A stretch of DNA of 10,072 bases from Solirubrobacterales bacterium (lineage in GTDB: Bacteria; Actinomycetota; Thermoleophilia; Solirubrobacterales; Solirubrobacteraceae): positions 1-10,072 of the forward strand of contig JACRMD010000374.1 of assembly GCA_016215085.1 (NCBI GenBank). Direction: 5' to 3'. A program made the translations under genes and the position numbers. Positions 1-7,187 of this stretch are shown here, piece by piece. How positions within the stretch are numbered: the stretch's first letter is position 1; each line of letters opens with the position of its first letter. Under the pieces are notes generated by a model. That model did not search any database. It was not told the DNA's origin and saw only the letters and a program-made list of their open reading frames with translations.

Positions 1-873
1 CGTGATCTCGGATCCCACCGCCTCGTTCCAGACGGCCTCGCCCCACTGCTGGAGGAAGTAGGGGTAGCCGGACGAGGCGGCGATGACCCGCTTGAGCGCG
101 GCGTCGCTGAACCGCACGCCGGCGCGCGTCGCCGGCGTCAGCAGCGCGGCCCGTGCGGCGGCGGGCCGGAGGCTGCCGACCTCGCGGTCGGTGAACAGCC
201 GCTCGCTGTAGGGCTTGGCCTGCGCCAGCGCCAGCGGCAGCTGCGGGAGCCCGGCCGCCGCCATGAGCACCGGGTGCTCCTCCTGGCTCATCCGGTGGAA
301 GGCCCCGGCGAGGCGCCGCAGGTCGTCGCGACCGAGGAACTGCAGCTCGTCGAGGAGGATCAGCATGCCGCTGGCCTTCGCCGTCGCCGCGCGCCCGACG
401 GCGTCGAGCAGTTCCACGATGTCGTGCTCGAGGTCGCCGGAGTCCGCCGTGCCCGACACCGCGTCGACGTCGAGGTTCAGGGCCCAGCGTCCGTGGCTGT
501 CCGCCGTCACGGTGAAGGCCTTCAGCACCCCGAGCGCCCGCCGCACGTCGCTCGACAGCCGCTTCCCACGGCTCAGCCGTCGCAGCGCCCGCCACGCCAG
601 GCGCGCCATGAGCTCGCCCAGCGTGTCGTCCTCGTTGCACTCGACGACGTCCGACGTGACCCACCCGGCCTCGCGCCCGATGACGTCGAACTCGTTGAGC
701 AGGACGGTCTTGCCGACGCCCCGCAGGCCCGAGAGGACGACGCTGCGCGCCGGGCGCCCAGCCGCGAGCCGCGCGATCGCGACGCGGAACACGTCGATCT
801 CGGCGTCACGTCCGGTGAGCACCGGCGGCCGGGTGCCAGCCCCGGGCGCATAGGGGTTGAGGGCGGGGTCCAT
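1..873 (-). CDS. ATP-binding protein (AAA/STAND-like ATPase), C-terminus cut by window edge
   Basis: Open from ATG at 873 to the left edge (291 codons, no stop), so the C-terminus is missing. The protein starts MDPALNPYAPGAG and has a Walker A motif GLRGVGKT at residues 49-56, with LLNEF after it. A Walker B motif LILLDELQFL lies at 171-180, a sensor-like stretch AAAGLPQLP at 205-213, and a lid-like stretch SGYPYFLQQWGEAVW at 268-282. This is the pattern of the actinobacterial stand-alone 'ATP-binding protein' group (AAA_16/Orc1-Cdc6-like), usually near 390-400 residues. It should bind and hydrolyse ATP; its partner and cellular job are unknown. It lies 58 bp downstream of dprA on the same strand, but the palindrome at its promoter suggests independent control. 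No clear Shine-Dalgarno precedes the ATG. The family call is firm, the function is not. Confidence 0.85.
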   Translation of the reverse strand, partial: MDPALNPYAPGAGTRPPVLTGRDAEIDVFRVAIARLAAGRPARSVVLSGLRGVGKTVLLNEFDVIGREAGWVTSDVVECNEDDTLGELMARLAWRALRRLSRGKRLSSDVRRALGVLKAFTVTADSHGRWALNLDVDAVSGTADSGDLEHDIVELLDAVGRAATAKASGMLILLDELQFLGRDDLRRLAGAFHRMSQEEHPVLMAAAGLPQLPLALAQAKPYSERLFTDREVGSLRPAAARAALLTPATRAGVRFSDAALKRVIAASSGYPYFLQQWGEAVWNEAVGSEIT

Positions 874-884
874 CGGCGTCTAGA

Positions 885-910
885 GGGTTCTAAAATGCAC
901 ATTAGAACCC
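885..910. promoter_or_regulatory. 26-bp palindrome, probable operator of the ATP-binding protein gene
   Basis: Perfect 9-bp arms GGGTTCTAA (885-893) and TTAGAACCC (902-910) flank an 8-bp centre, AATGCACA. It is the only AT-rich patch in this region and lies 11 bp upstream of the ATPase start codon, in the 58-bp gap after dprA. Such a dyad overlapping a promoter is typical of a dimeric repressor site (MarR or TetR type). The half-sites run GTTC…GAAC, opposite to the actinobacterial LexA box (GAAC…GTTC). No regulator gene lies in the window, so autoregulation or a regulator encoded elsewhere is inference. Confidence 0.6.
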
Positions 911-931
911 GGGGGCGACGGACCGCGCCGC

Positions 932-2203
932 TCAGCAGCGCTCGCGCATCCAGCGGCCGCCGGGCAGGCGGCGGACGAGGCCGAGGAGCTCGAGCTCGGT
1001 CAGGCCGGTGCGGACCATGGCCGCGCCGGTCGGGTCGTCGGCCCGGCCGGCCATCGCGGTGATCGCGTCGGGACCGTCCTCGACCGCGGCGAGCAGGTGC
1101 AGCAGCTCGGGCGCCAGGTCGGGCGGCGGCGGGACCGGGCGCACCGCGGCGGCCTCGGCCGAGGCCGCCGCCGCGTCGGGGCCGAGCAGGAGGTCGAGCA
1201 CGTCGCGGGCGTCGCGGACGAGCGCGGCGCCGTCGCGCAGCAGCGCGTTGGTGCCGTGCGAGCGCCACGACAGGACCGGGCCGGGGACGGCGGCCACCTC
1301 GCGGCCGAGCTCGAGCGCCAGCTCGGCGGTGATGAGCGACCCCGAGCGCTCGGCGGCCTCGACGACGACGGTGACGTCGGCCAGCGCCGCGATCGTCCGG
1401 TTGCGCGCCGGGAAGCACCACTTGTAGGGCTTGAAGCCCGGCGGCGTCTCGGAGACCACCGCGCCCGCGAGCACGATCCGCTCGTAGAGGCTGCGCTTGC
1501 GCTGCGGGTACGGGACGTCCGCGCCGCCGGCGAGCACCGCGACCGTCCGCCCGCCCGCCTGCACGGCGCCGGCGTGGGCGGCGGAGTCGACGCCGAGCGC
1601 CATCCCGCTGACGACCGTCACGCCCGCAGCCACGAGCCCGCGGCCGAGGAGCCGCGCGACCTCCAGGCCGTCCGGCGAGGCCTTCCGCGTGCCGACGATC
1701 GACACGACCGGCCCGTCGCCCAGCGCGGCCAGCCGTGCGATGCCGGGCTCGCCGCTCGCGGCCACGTAGAGGACGGGCGCCGAGGACCGGTCGTCGCGCA
1801 GCCGCGCCGGGTAGCGCGGGTCGTGACGACAGAGCGCGGCGAGCCCCGCCTCGCGCGCCGCCGCGCGCATCGCCTCCGGCTCGACCGCCCGCAGCTCCGC
1901 CTCGACCCGCGCGCGGGCGTCGCCGCCGACGGCCTCGAGGAGCTCCTCGTCGTGCAGCGCGAGGACCTCGCGCAGGGGCCGCCGCTGGTGGCGCGCGATC
2001 TCCAGCCGCGCCGCGAGCCGCGCGACCAGCCACGTCCGCCGCAGGCAGCGGTCGCACGCGGCGACCTCGGGCGGTGGGGCGCACGCGGCGTAGGCAGCGG
2101 CAGGCGCACCCCGAGCGGGGGCGGGCACGGCGGTCGGCGGCGCTGCGGCGGCTCCCGCCACCGCAGGCGGCGCGAACCCGCGCACCCGCTCCTCGCCGCT
2201 CAC
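932..2203 (-). CDS. dprA: DNA-processing protein DprA (Smf)
   Basis: DprA binds single-stranded DNA entering during transformation and loads RecA onto it. From the GTG at 2203 the protein has 423 residues. An N-terminal helical region (about 50-130) precedes the Rossmann-like DprA core: VGTRKASPDGLEVA at 170-183, SGMALGVDSAAHAGAV at 199-214, and FPARNRTIAALAD at 264-276 followed by SGSLITAELALELGREV and VPGPV. A winged-helix-like C-terminal domain covers about 362-423. The GTG overlaps the comM stop as GTGA, with GAGGA just upstream, which supports this start and translational coupling. Residues 10-48 are an Ala/Pro-rich leader, then CDRC at 50-53, so later in-frame GTGs (codons 7, 15 and 26) are possible starts. 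The usual length is about 360-390. Family assignment is certain; a role in natural competence here is inferred. Confidence 0.95.
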   Translation of the reverse strand: MSGEERVRGFAPPAVAGAAAAPPTAVPAPARGAPAAAYAACAPPPEVAACDRCLRRTWLVARLAARLEIARHQRRPLREVLALHDEELLEAVGGDARARVEAELRAVEPEAMRAAAREAGLAALCRHDPRYPARLRDDRSSAPVLYVAASGEPGIARLAALGDGPVVSIVGTRKASPDGLEVARLLGRGLVAAGVTVVSGMALGVDSAAHAGAVQAGGRTVAVLAGGADVPYPQRKRSLYERIVLAGAVVSETPPGFKPYKWCFPARNRTIAALADVTVVVEAAERSGSLITAELALELGREVAAVPGPVLSWRSHGTNALLRDGAALVRDARDVLDLLLGPDAAAASAEAAAVRPVPPPPDLAPELLHLLAAVEDGPDAITAMAGRADDPTGAAMVRTGLTELELLGLVRRLPGGRWMRERC

Positions 2204-3732
2204 GCCACGTCCTCGTCGCGGTTGCCCTCGGCGTCCTGGCGGAACGAGAGGGCCTCGAGCAGGTGCTCGGCCGTCACGGTCTCGGAAGCCGCGAGGTCGG
2301 CGATCGTGCGCGCGACCCGCAGGACGCGGTCGTGGCCGCGGGGGCTCAGCGTGCCGCGGTCGTAGGCGCGGCGCAGGACCGTCGCGCCGCGGTCGTCGAG
2401 GACCACCGTGCGGCGGGCGGTCGCCGCGTCCATCTGGGCGTTGCACGCCAGGCCGGTGCCGGCGAGGCGGGCGGCGGCGCGCTCGCGGGCGGCGGCGACG
2501 CGCTCGCGCTCGTCGGCGGAGCGAGCGACCGGGCCGCCGGCGAAGTCCTCGGGCGCCGGGCGCCCGACGTCGACGAGCAGGTCGATGCGGTCCAGCAGCG
2601 GGCCGCTGAGCCGGCGGCGGTAGCGCTGCACGTCGCCGTCGGTGCAGCGGCAGCGGCGGCTGCCGAAGTGGCCGCACGGGCACGGGTTCGTCGAGGCCAC
2701 CAACATGAAGCGGCTGGGGTAGACCGCGGTGCGCTGGCCGCGCACGATCGCCACGCGGCCGTCCTCGAGCGGCTGGCGCAGCGCCTCGAGCGCCGGGCGC
2801 GTGAACTCGGCCAGCTCGTCGAGGAACAGCACGCCGTGGTGGGCCAGCGTCGCCTCGCCGGGTGAGGGCACCGAGCCGCCGCCGACGAGGCCCGACGCCG
2901 AGATCGTGTGGTGCGGCGCGCGGCAGGGGCGCTCGGGTGCCAGGCCCCCGGCGAGGCGCAGGCCCGCGACGCTCTGGATGCGCGTGACCTCGACCGCCTC
3001 CTGGCGGGTGAGCGGCGGCAGGATCGAGGGCAGCCGGCGCGCGAGCATCGTCTTGCCGGTCCCGGGCGGCCCCGCGAGCAGGAGGTTGTGGCCGCCGGCG
3101 GCGGCGACGACCAGCGCGCGCAGCGGCTCGCGGTGGCCGCGGACGTCGGCGAGGTCGGGCCCGCCGGCGACCGTCGCGCCGCCCGCGCCCACACCGCCCG
3201 GAGCCGGCCGCGTGCCGGGCCGCTCGCCGCGCACGATCGCCGCCACCTCGACGAGGTCGCCCGCGCCGTGGACCTCGAGGTCGCCGACCAGCGCCGCCTC
3301 CTCCACGAGCACCTGCGGCAGCACCAGCGCCCCCAGGCCGAGATCGCACGCGCCCTCGGCGACCGCGAGCGCGCCCCGGCACGGCCGCAGCTCGCCGCCG
3401 AGGGCGAGCTCGCCGTACACGCCGGTGCGCTCCAGCGGCTCGGGCGGCAGCTGGCCGCTGGCGGCGAGCAGCCCGCAGGCGATCGCCAGGTCGAAGCCCG
3501 GCCCCTCCTTGCGCAGGTAGGCGGGCGCGAGGTTGACGGTGATGCGCCGCGCGGGGAACTCGAACCCCGAGTTGAGCACGGCCGCGCGCACGCGCTCGCG
3601 CGCCTCGCGGACGGCGCGGTCGCCGAGCCCGACGATCGTGAACGCGGGCAGGCCGGCGCGCAGGTCGACCTCCACGGTCACGCGACGGCTCTCGACGCCG
3701 TGGATGGCGAACGTGGTGACGCGGGCGAGCAT
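2200..3732 (-). CDS. comM: ComM/YifB-family Mg-chelatase-like AAA+ ATPase
   Basis: 510 residues, the usual length for the family. In Vibrio and Haemophilus ComM is a hexameric helicase that promotes branch migration as transformed DNA is integrated. The N-terminal Lon-like (ChlI) domain covers about 1-170, starting MLARVTTFAIHGVE with the family motif GLPAFTIVGLGDRAVRE at 27-43. The AAA+ domain follows: Walker A GPPGTGKT at 221-228, RAPHHTISASGLVGGG at 271-286, Walker B VLFLDELAEF at 301-310, and SGPLLDRID at 376-384. Cysteines at 351, 353, 361 and 363 (CPCG … CRC) could bind a metal. The Mg-chelatase C-terminal domain covers about 405-500. It is coupled to dprA by GTGA at the stop. No Shine-Dalgarno lies before the ATG; a TAGCGT hexamer ends 8 nt upstream. 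The competence role is inferred from family and neighbour. Confidence 0.95.
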   Translation of the reverse strand: MLARVTTFAIHGVESRRVTVEVDLRAGLPAFTIVGLGDRAVREARERVRAAVLNSGFEFPARRITVNLAPAYLRKEGPGFDLAIACGLLAASGQLPPEPLERTGVYGELALGGELRPCRGALAVAEGACDLGLGALVLPQVLVEEAALVGDLEVHGAGDLVEVAAIVRGERPGTRPAPGGVGAGGATVAGGPDLADVRGHREPLRALVVAAAGGHNLLLAGPPGTGKTMLARRLPSILPPLTRQEAVEVTRIQSVAGLRLAGGLAPERPCRAPHHTISASGLVGGGSVPSPGEATLAHHGVLFLDELAEFTRPALEALRQPLEDGRVAIVRGQRTAVYPSRFMLVASTNPCPCGHFGSRRCRCTDGDVQRYRRRLSGPLLDRIDLLVDVGRPAPEDFAGGPVARSADERERVAAARERAAARLAGTGLACNAQMDAATARRTVVLDDRGATVLRRAYDRGTLSPRGHDRVLRVARTIADLAASETVTAEHLLEALSFRQDAEGNRDEDVA

Positions 3733-3740
3733 GGGCGGGC

Positions 3741-3765
3741 ACGCTAGGCACGACGGTGTGTCGTG
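3741..3765 (-). promoter_or_regulatory. comM promoter region: TAGCGT hexamer and adjacent 17-bp inverted repeat
   Basis: On the minus strand TAGCGT (3746-3741) fits an actinobacterial -10 (TANNNT) and ends 8 nt before the comM ATG. Just upstream, 3749-3765 holds an inverted repeat with 6-bp arms CACGAC/GTCGTG around GGTGT. Its position directly upstream of the putative -10 would suit an operator. No convincing -35 is visible. The hexamer and repeat are seen in the sequence; their function is inference. Confidence 0.35.
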
Positions 3766-3777
3766 AGTGGGCGCGTC

Positions 3778-3792
3778 TGCAACGACTTCGCG
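3778..3792. repeat. 15-bp element, copy 1 (upstream of comM)
   Basis: TGCAACGACTTCGCG occurs here and, identically and in the same orientation, at 7935-7949. Here it ends 45 bp upstream of the comM start codon. The second copy ends 43 bp upstream of yraN, on the same strand. The second copy lies inside a perfect hairpin; this one keeps only a decayed left arm. It could be a shared binding site or a scattered intergenic repeat. Confidence 0.5.
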
Positions 3793-3859
3793 GCGGCATC
3801 GCGGCCAACCCGCACCGCTTCGGCGTGAAACCCCGGACGTCCCCGGCCCACCCCCGCCC

Positions 3860-3865
3860 TAGCGT
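3860..3865 (+). promoter_or_regulatory. Putative -10 of the GGDEF-EAL gene, leaderless arrangement
   Basis: TAGCGT fits TANNNT and ends exactly 6 nt before the ATG at 3872, which would put the transcription start at or near the A of the ATG. No Shine-Dalgarno is present in CGGGTC between them. The same hexamer lies before the divergent comM gene. There is no recognisable -35. Confidence 0.4.
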
Positions 3866-3871
3866 CGGGTC

Positions 3872-6290
3872 ATGGATCCTTCGGCCGCGCTCGGCGAGGA
3901 CCTGCGGCTCGCCGCGCTCGCCTCGCTGCCCGGGATCGCCGTCTTCGTGGTCGACCGCGACCTGCGGTTCGTCACCGCCACCGGCGGCGCGCTGGCGACC
4001 CACGGCTGGGACCCGGCGACGATCGAGGGCCGGACGGTGCGCGAGGTGCTCGGGCCGCGGGGTGCCGACATCCTCGAGCCCCAACTACCGCGCGGCGGTC
4101 GACGGGCACGAGGGCGAGGTCCTGCACCACTCGCTCGACGGCACGCGCAGCTACCGCGTGCTCTTCTCCCCCGTGCTGCGCGACGGCCAGGTCGTCGCCG
4201 CCGTCGCGATCTCGCGCGACATCACCGAGTGGCTCGCCGTCGAGCGCGCGCTGGCCGAGCGCGAGCACGACTTCCGCATGCTCGCCGAGCAGTCGGCCGA
4301 CATGGTCGCGCGGATGGACCTCGACGGGCGCTACACGTACGTGTCGCCCTCCTGCCGCCCCGTCACCGGCTGGGGCCCCGACGAGCTCCTCGGCCAGAGC
4401 GCCTACGACCGCGTCCACCCCGGCGACGTCCCGGCGGCGCGGCTCGAGCACCACCGCCTGCTCGACGGCGCGCCCGAGGGCCTGCTCGAGCAGCGCCACC
4501 GCACGCCGGACGGCGCCTACCGCTGGCTGGAGACCCACATCAAGGTCCTCCGTGACGCCGACGGCGGCCTGCGCGGCCTGCAGGCCAGCGTCCGCGACGT
4601 CTCCGAGCGGCGGGCGGTGGAGGACGCGCTGCGCGCCTCCGAGCAGCGGTTCCGCGTGGCCTTCGGCGACGCGCCCATCGGGATGGCGATCGTCACGCCC
4701 GACGGCCGCATCGAGCGCGTCAACCGCGCGCTGTGCGAGTTCCTGCACTACGACGAGGCGGAGCTCCTGCGCCGCGGCTTCCAGGACGTCACCCACGCCG
4801 ATGACCTCGCCGCCGACGTCGCGCTGCTCGAGGAGGTCCTCGCCGGCCAGCGCCGCGGCTACGAGCTCGAGAAGCGCTACGTCCGCTCCGACGGCGAGGT
4901 CGTCTGGGGCCTGCTGTGGGTCGGCGTCCTCCCCGCGCCCGACGGCGCGCCGGAGTCGCTGCTCGCCCAGGTCGTCGACATCACCGAGCGCAAGCGCCAC
5001 CAGGAGCGGCTGCTCTTCCTCGCCGACCACGACGCGCTGACGGGCCTGTGGAACCGCCGCCGGTTCGAGCAGGAGCTCGCCGGCCAGATCGCCCGCTGCC
5101 GGCGCTACGACGAGCGCGCCGCGCTGGTGGTGCTCGACCTCGACCACTTCAAGGACGTCAACGACCTGCTCGGCCACGCGGCCGGCGACGAGCTGCTGCG
5201 GCGGATCGGCCAGGCGCTGCGCGAGGTGCTGCGCGAGAGCGACGCCGCCGCGCGCCTGGGCGGCGACGAGTTCGCGGTCCTGCTGTCCCACCTGCCGCCC
5301 GACCGGCTGGCCGAGACCTCGCAGAAGCTCCTGGATGCCGTCCGCGGGGCGGCGACCGAGCTCGCGGGCCGGACGGTCCGCCCGACCGCGAGCGCCGGGG
5401 TCATGGCGCTCGACGCCGCGACCTCGAGCGGGCCCGACGCCCTGGTGGACGCCGACCTCGCCATGTACGAGGCCAAGCGCAGCGGGCGCGACCGGATCTC
5501 GGCGCGGGCCGAGGCCGGGCACGGCCGCGACCGGGCCGACTCGAGCCTCTACTGGTCCGACCTCCTGCGCCGCGCGGTGGCCGAGCGCCGCCTCGAGCTC
5601 TACGCGCAGCCGGTGGTCGACGTGGCCACGGGGCGCCCGGAGCTCTACGAGCTGCTGCTGCGCCTGCGCACCGACGACGGCCACCTCGCGCAACCCAGCG
5701 ACTTCCTCTACGTTGCCGACCGCTTCGGGCTGCTGCCCGAGCTCGACCGCTGGGTCCTGCGCCAGGCCGCCGCCCTGCTGGCCGACCACCACTGGCTGCG
5801 GCTGAGCGTCAACCTCTCGGCGCGGACGGTCAGCGACCGCTCCACGCCGACGTTCGTCGAGCACGCGATCGCCGAGGCCGGCGGCGACCCGTCGCGCCTG
5901 GTCGTCGAGCTCACCGAGTCCGAGGCGCTGGCCCACGTCGAGCGCGCGCAGCTGCTGGGCCGCAAGCTGCAGCGGCTCGGAGCCGGGCTCGCGCTCGACG
6001 ACTTCGGCACGGGGTTCGCGAGCTTCGCCTACCTGCAGTCGCTGCCGGCGTCGCTGCTGAAGATCGACGGCCAGTTCATCCGCGGCCTGGCGCAGAACCG
6101 CGGCGACCGGCTGCTCGTGCGCAGCCTCGTCGAGCTGTGCCGCGGCATGGGCGTGCGCACGGTCGCCGAGTGCGTCGAGAACGCGGGGGCCGCCGACCAG
6201 GTGCGCGAGCTGGGCGTCGACCTCGGCCAGGGACTCTGGTACGCGCCGCCGCGCCCGGTCAGCGAGATCGTGCGGCCGCGCCGGCGCTAG
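3872..6290 (+). CDS. PAS-PAS-PAS-GGDEF-EAL cyclic-di-GMP protein, frameshifted near residue 70
   Basis: Removing one C from the CCCC at 4079-4082 gives an 805-residue protein. Three PAS domains lie at about 10-115, 130-245 and 250-370, each ending in a DIT/DVSERR-type linker. The GGDEF domain (about 380-535) keeps the catalytic motif GGDEF at 463-467 and an inhibitory RESD I-site five residues before it, so diguanylate cyclase activity is plausible. The EAL domain (about 545-800) has ELL at 593-595 in place of EAL, but keeps its Glu. It also keeps NLSA, ELTE, DDFGTG (709-714), KID, ECVE and QGLW, so the phosphodiesterase residues look complete. No membrane segment is seen, so it is probably a cytoplasmic sensor. 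The start at 3872 is chosen because PAS sequence begins there with strong GC3. The frame downstream of 4082 is also open leftward to a GTG at 3756, but that stretch does not resemble protein. As written, the first PAS domain is out of frame; initiation at a later start such as the ATG at 4278 could still give PAS-PAS-GGDEF-EAL. Confidence 0.85.
4079..4082 (+). other. Frameshift site in a C4 run of the GGDEF-EAL gene
   Basis: Upstream, the PAS sequence runs in the frame of 3872 up to GADILEP. Downstream, it continues one base later from NYRAAVDGHEGE. Reading GAG CCC AAC TAC with three Cs instead of four restores ILEPNYRAAVDG, a normal PAS sequence. It is either a genuine one-base insertion, a sequencing or assembly error, or slippage. 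The bases alone cannot say which. Confidence 0.8.
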
Positions 6291-6775
6291 CCACGCAGGA
6301 CGACCCGCGCGCCGCCGAGCTGGAGCTCGTCGCCGTCGGCAACGCGCGCGCGCTCGACGCGCCGCCCGTTGACCCACGTGCCGTTGGTCGAGCAGCGGTC
6401 GACGACCAGCCAGCCGCCACCCGTGCGCCGCAGCTCCGCGTGCGCGCGCGAGACGGAGCGCTCGGCGAAGCGCACGTCGCAGTCCAGCGCACGGCCCAGC
6501 AGGAGCGTCGTCCCCGACGGCGCGTCGGCCGGCACGACGAGCGCCGGGCCCTCCGGGACGCGCGGCCGCCCCGGCACGAGCGCGCGCAGGGCCAGCGCGA
6601 CGCGGTCCAGCAGCGTCGGCAGGTCCCCCGCGGCCGCGGCGAGCTCGTCGGCGTGCCGGGCGGTGAGCACCGCCGCGACGCGGCTCTCGAAGGTCTCGTC
6701 GCTGAGCTCGCCGCGGACGTAGCTCGCGCGCAGGCGCGCCGCCGCCCTTCGCCGCTCGCCGTCCCCGACCCTCAT
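6287..6775 (-). CDS. DUF1707 and FHA domain protein
   Basis: 162 residues from ATG at 6775. Residues 1-53 match DUF1707 (SHOCT-like), with the typical RLRASYVRGELSDETFESRV, an ARHADELAAAAGDLP ending, and no membrane segment after it. Residues 78-160 form a forkhead-associated domain: LLLGRALDCDVRF with the phosphothreonine-binding Arg, SVSRAHAELRR, and CSTNGTWVNGRRV. It should bind a phosphothreonine peptide, but no Ser/Thr kinase lies in the window. The longer upstream reading (to 6829) is rejected because DUF1707 starts at MRVGDGERR and the longer form would run into the divergent cupin gene. Its TAG shares CTAG with the stop of the convergent GGDEF-EAL gene. It has no Shine-Dalgarno; a GACACT hexamer lies 6 nt before the ATG. 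The partner is unknown. Confidence 0.88.
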   Translation of the reverse strand: MRVGDGERRRAAARLRASYVRGELSDETFESRVAAVLTARHADELAAAAGDLPTLLDRVALALRALVPGRPRVPEGPALVVPADAPSGTTLLLGRALDCDVRFAERSVSRAHAELRRTGGGWLVVDRCSTNGTWVNGRRVERARVADGDELQLGGARVVLRG

Positions 6776-6781
6776 GGGCGA

Positions 6782-6821
6782 AGTGTCGTGGGTGGCGCGC
6801 GGCGCGGCAAGCGGCGAGACT
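6782..6821. promoter_or_regulatory. Compact divergent promoter region between FHA and cupin genes
   Basis: Only 52 bp separate the two divergent start codons. On the minus strand GACACT (6787-6782) ends 6 nt before the FHA ATG. On the plus strand GAGACT (6816-6821) ends 6 nt before the cupin ATG. Neither start has a Shine-Dalgarno. Both fit leaderless transcription with a weak -10, starting at G rather than T. This is inferred from spacing. Confidence 0.35.
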
Positions 6822-6827
6822 CGGCAC

Positions 6828-7184
6828 ATGGACCTGACGCTGGTGCCGCTGGACGAGCCGACCGAGGTGCGCGAGTTCGAGAAGGGCCGCTTCGAGCTCT
6901 ACGAGGTGGGCCCGATGACGATCGGCCGCGCGACCTACGAGCCGGGCTGGAGGTGGTCCGAGCATGTCGGGCCCGAGACGGGCGCGACCTCCTGCATGGT
7001 CGAGCACGTCGGCCTCGTGCTCGAGGGCCAGGCGGTGGCGAAGATGGACGACGGCACGGAGAAGGTCATGCGCGCCGGCGAGTTCTTCTACGTCCCGCCC
7101 GGCCACGACAGCTGGGTGGTCGGCGACGAGCCGTACGTGTCGCTGCACCTCCTGGGCAGCCAGGACTACGCGGCCAAGGAGTAG
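6828..7184 (+). CDS. Single-domain cupin protein
   Basis: 118 residues from ATG at 6828, starting MDLTLVPLDEPTEVREFEKG. One cupin barrel fills most of the protein: the first motif region covers GRATYEPGWRWSEHV with SCMVEHVGLVLEGQAV, and the second covers MRAGEFFYVPPGHDSWVVGDEP. His and Glu residues that could bind a metal are present (EHV, VEHV, PPGHDSW). Small cupins of this kind range from metal-dependent enzymes to ligand sensors, and no substrate can be assigned. The upstream 18-codon extension is rejected: it lies in the divergent promoter region and has no cupin character. It is followed after 3 nt by the SnoaL-like gene, so the two are co-translated and may act on related substrates. 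Confidence 0.85.
   Translation: MDLTLVPLDEPTEVREFEKGRFELYEVGPMTIGRATYEPGWRWSEHVGPETGATSCMVEHVGLVLEGQAVAKMDDGTEKVMRAGEFFYVPPGHDSWVVGDEPYVSLHLLGSQDYAAKE
7176..7181 (+). promoter_or_regulatory. Shine-Dalgarno AAGGAG inside the cupin's last codons
   Basis: AAGGAG encodes the last two cupin residues (Lys-Glu). It ends 6 nt before the GTG at 7188 and supports that GTG as the start of the SnoaL-like gene, with translational coupling. Confidence 0.7.
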
Positions 7185-7187
7185 CGG

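Noticed and set aside
885..910. LexA (SOS) box at the palindrome before the ATPase gene
   Set aside because: The half-sites run GTTC…GAAC with a wide centre, the reverse of the actinobacterial LexA box GAAC-N4-GTTC.
215..1062. Plus-strand open frames opposite the ATPase gene and dprA
   Set aside because: Compositional shadows: Arg/Ser/Ala-rich, no recognisable motif, antisense to clear genes.
3756..3871. Longer reading of the GGDEF-EAL frame from GTG at 3756
   Set aside because: The encoded stretch up to 4082 is Arg/Ser/Pro-rich without PAS features, while the neighbouring frame from 3872 encodes a normal PAS start. It is an open frame by chance in GC-rich DNA.
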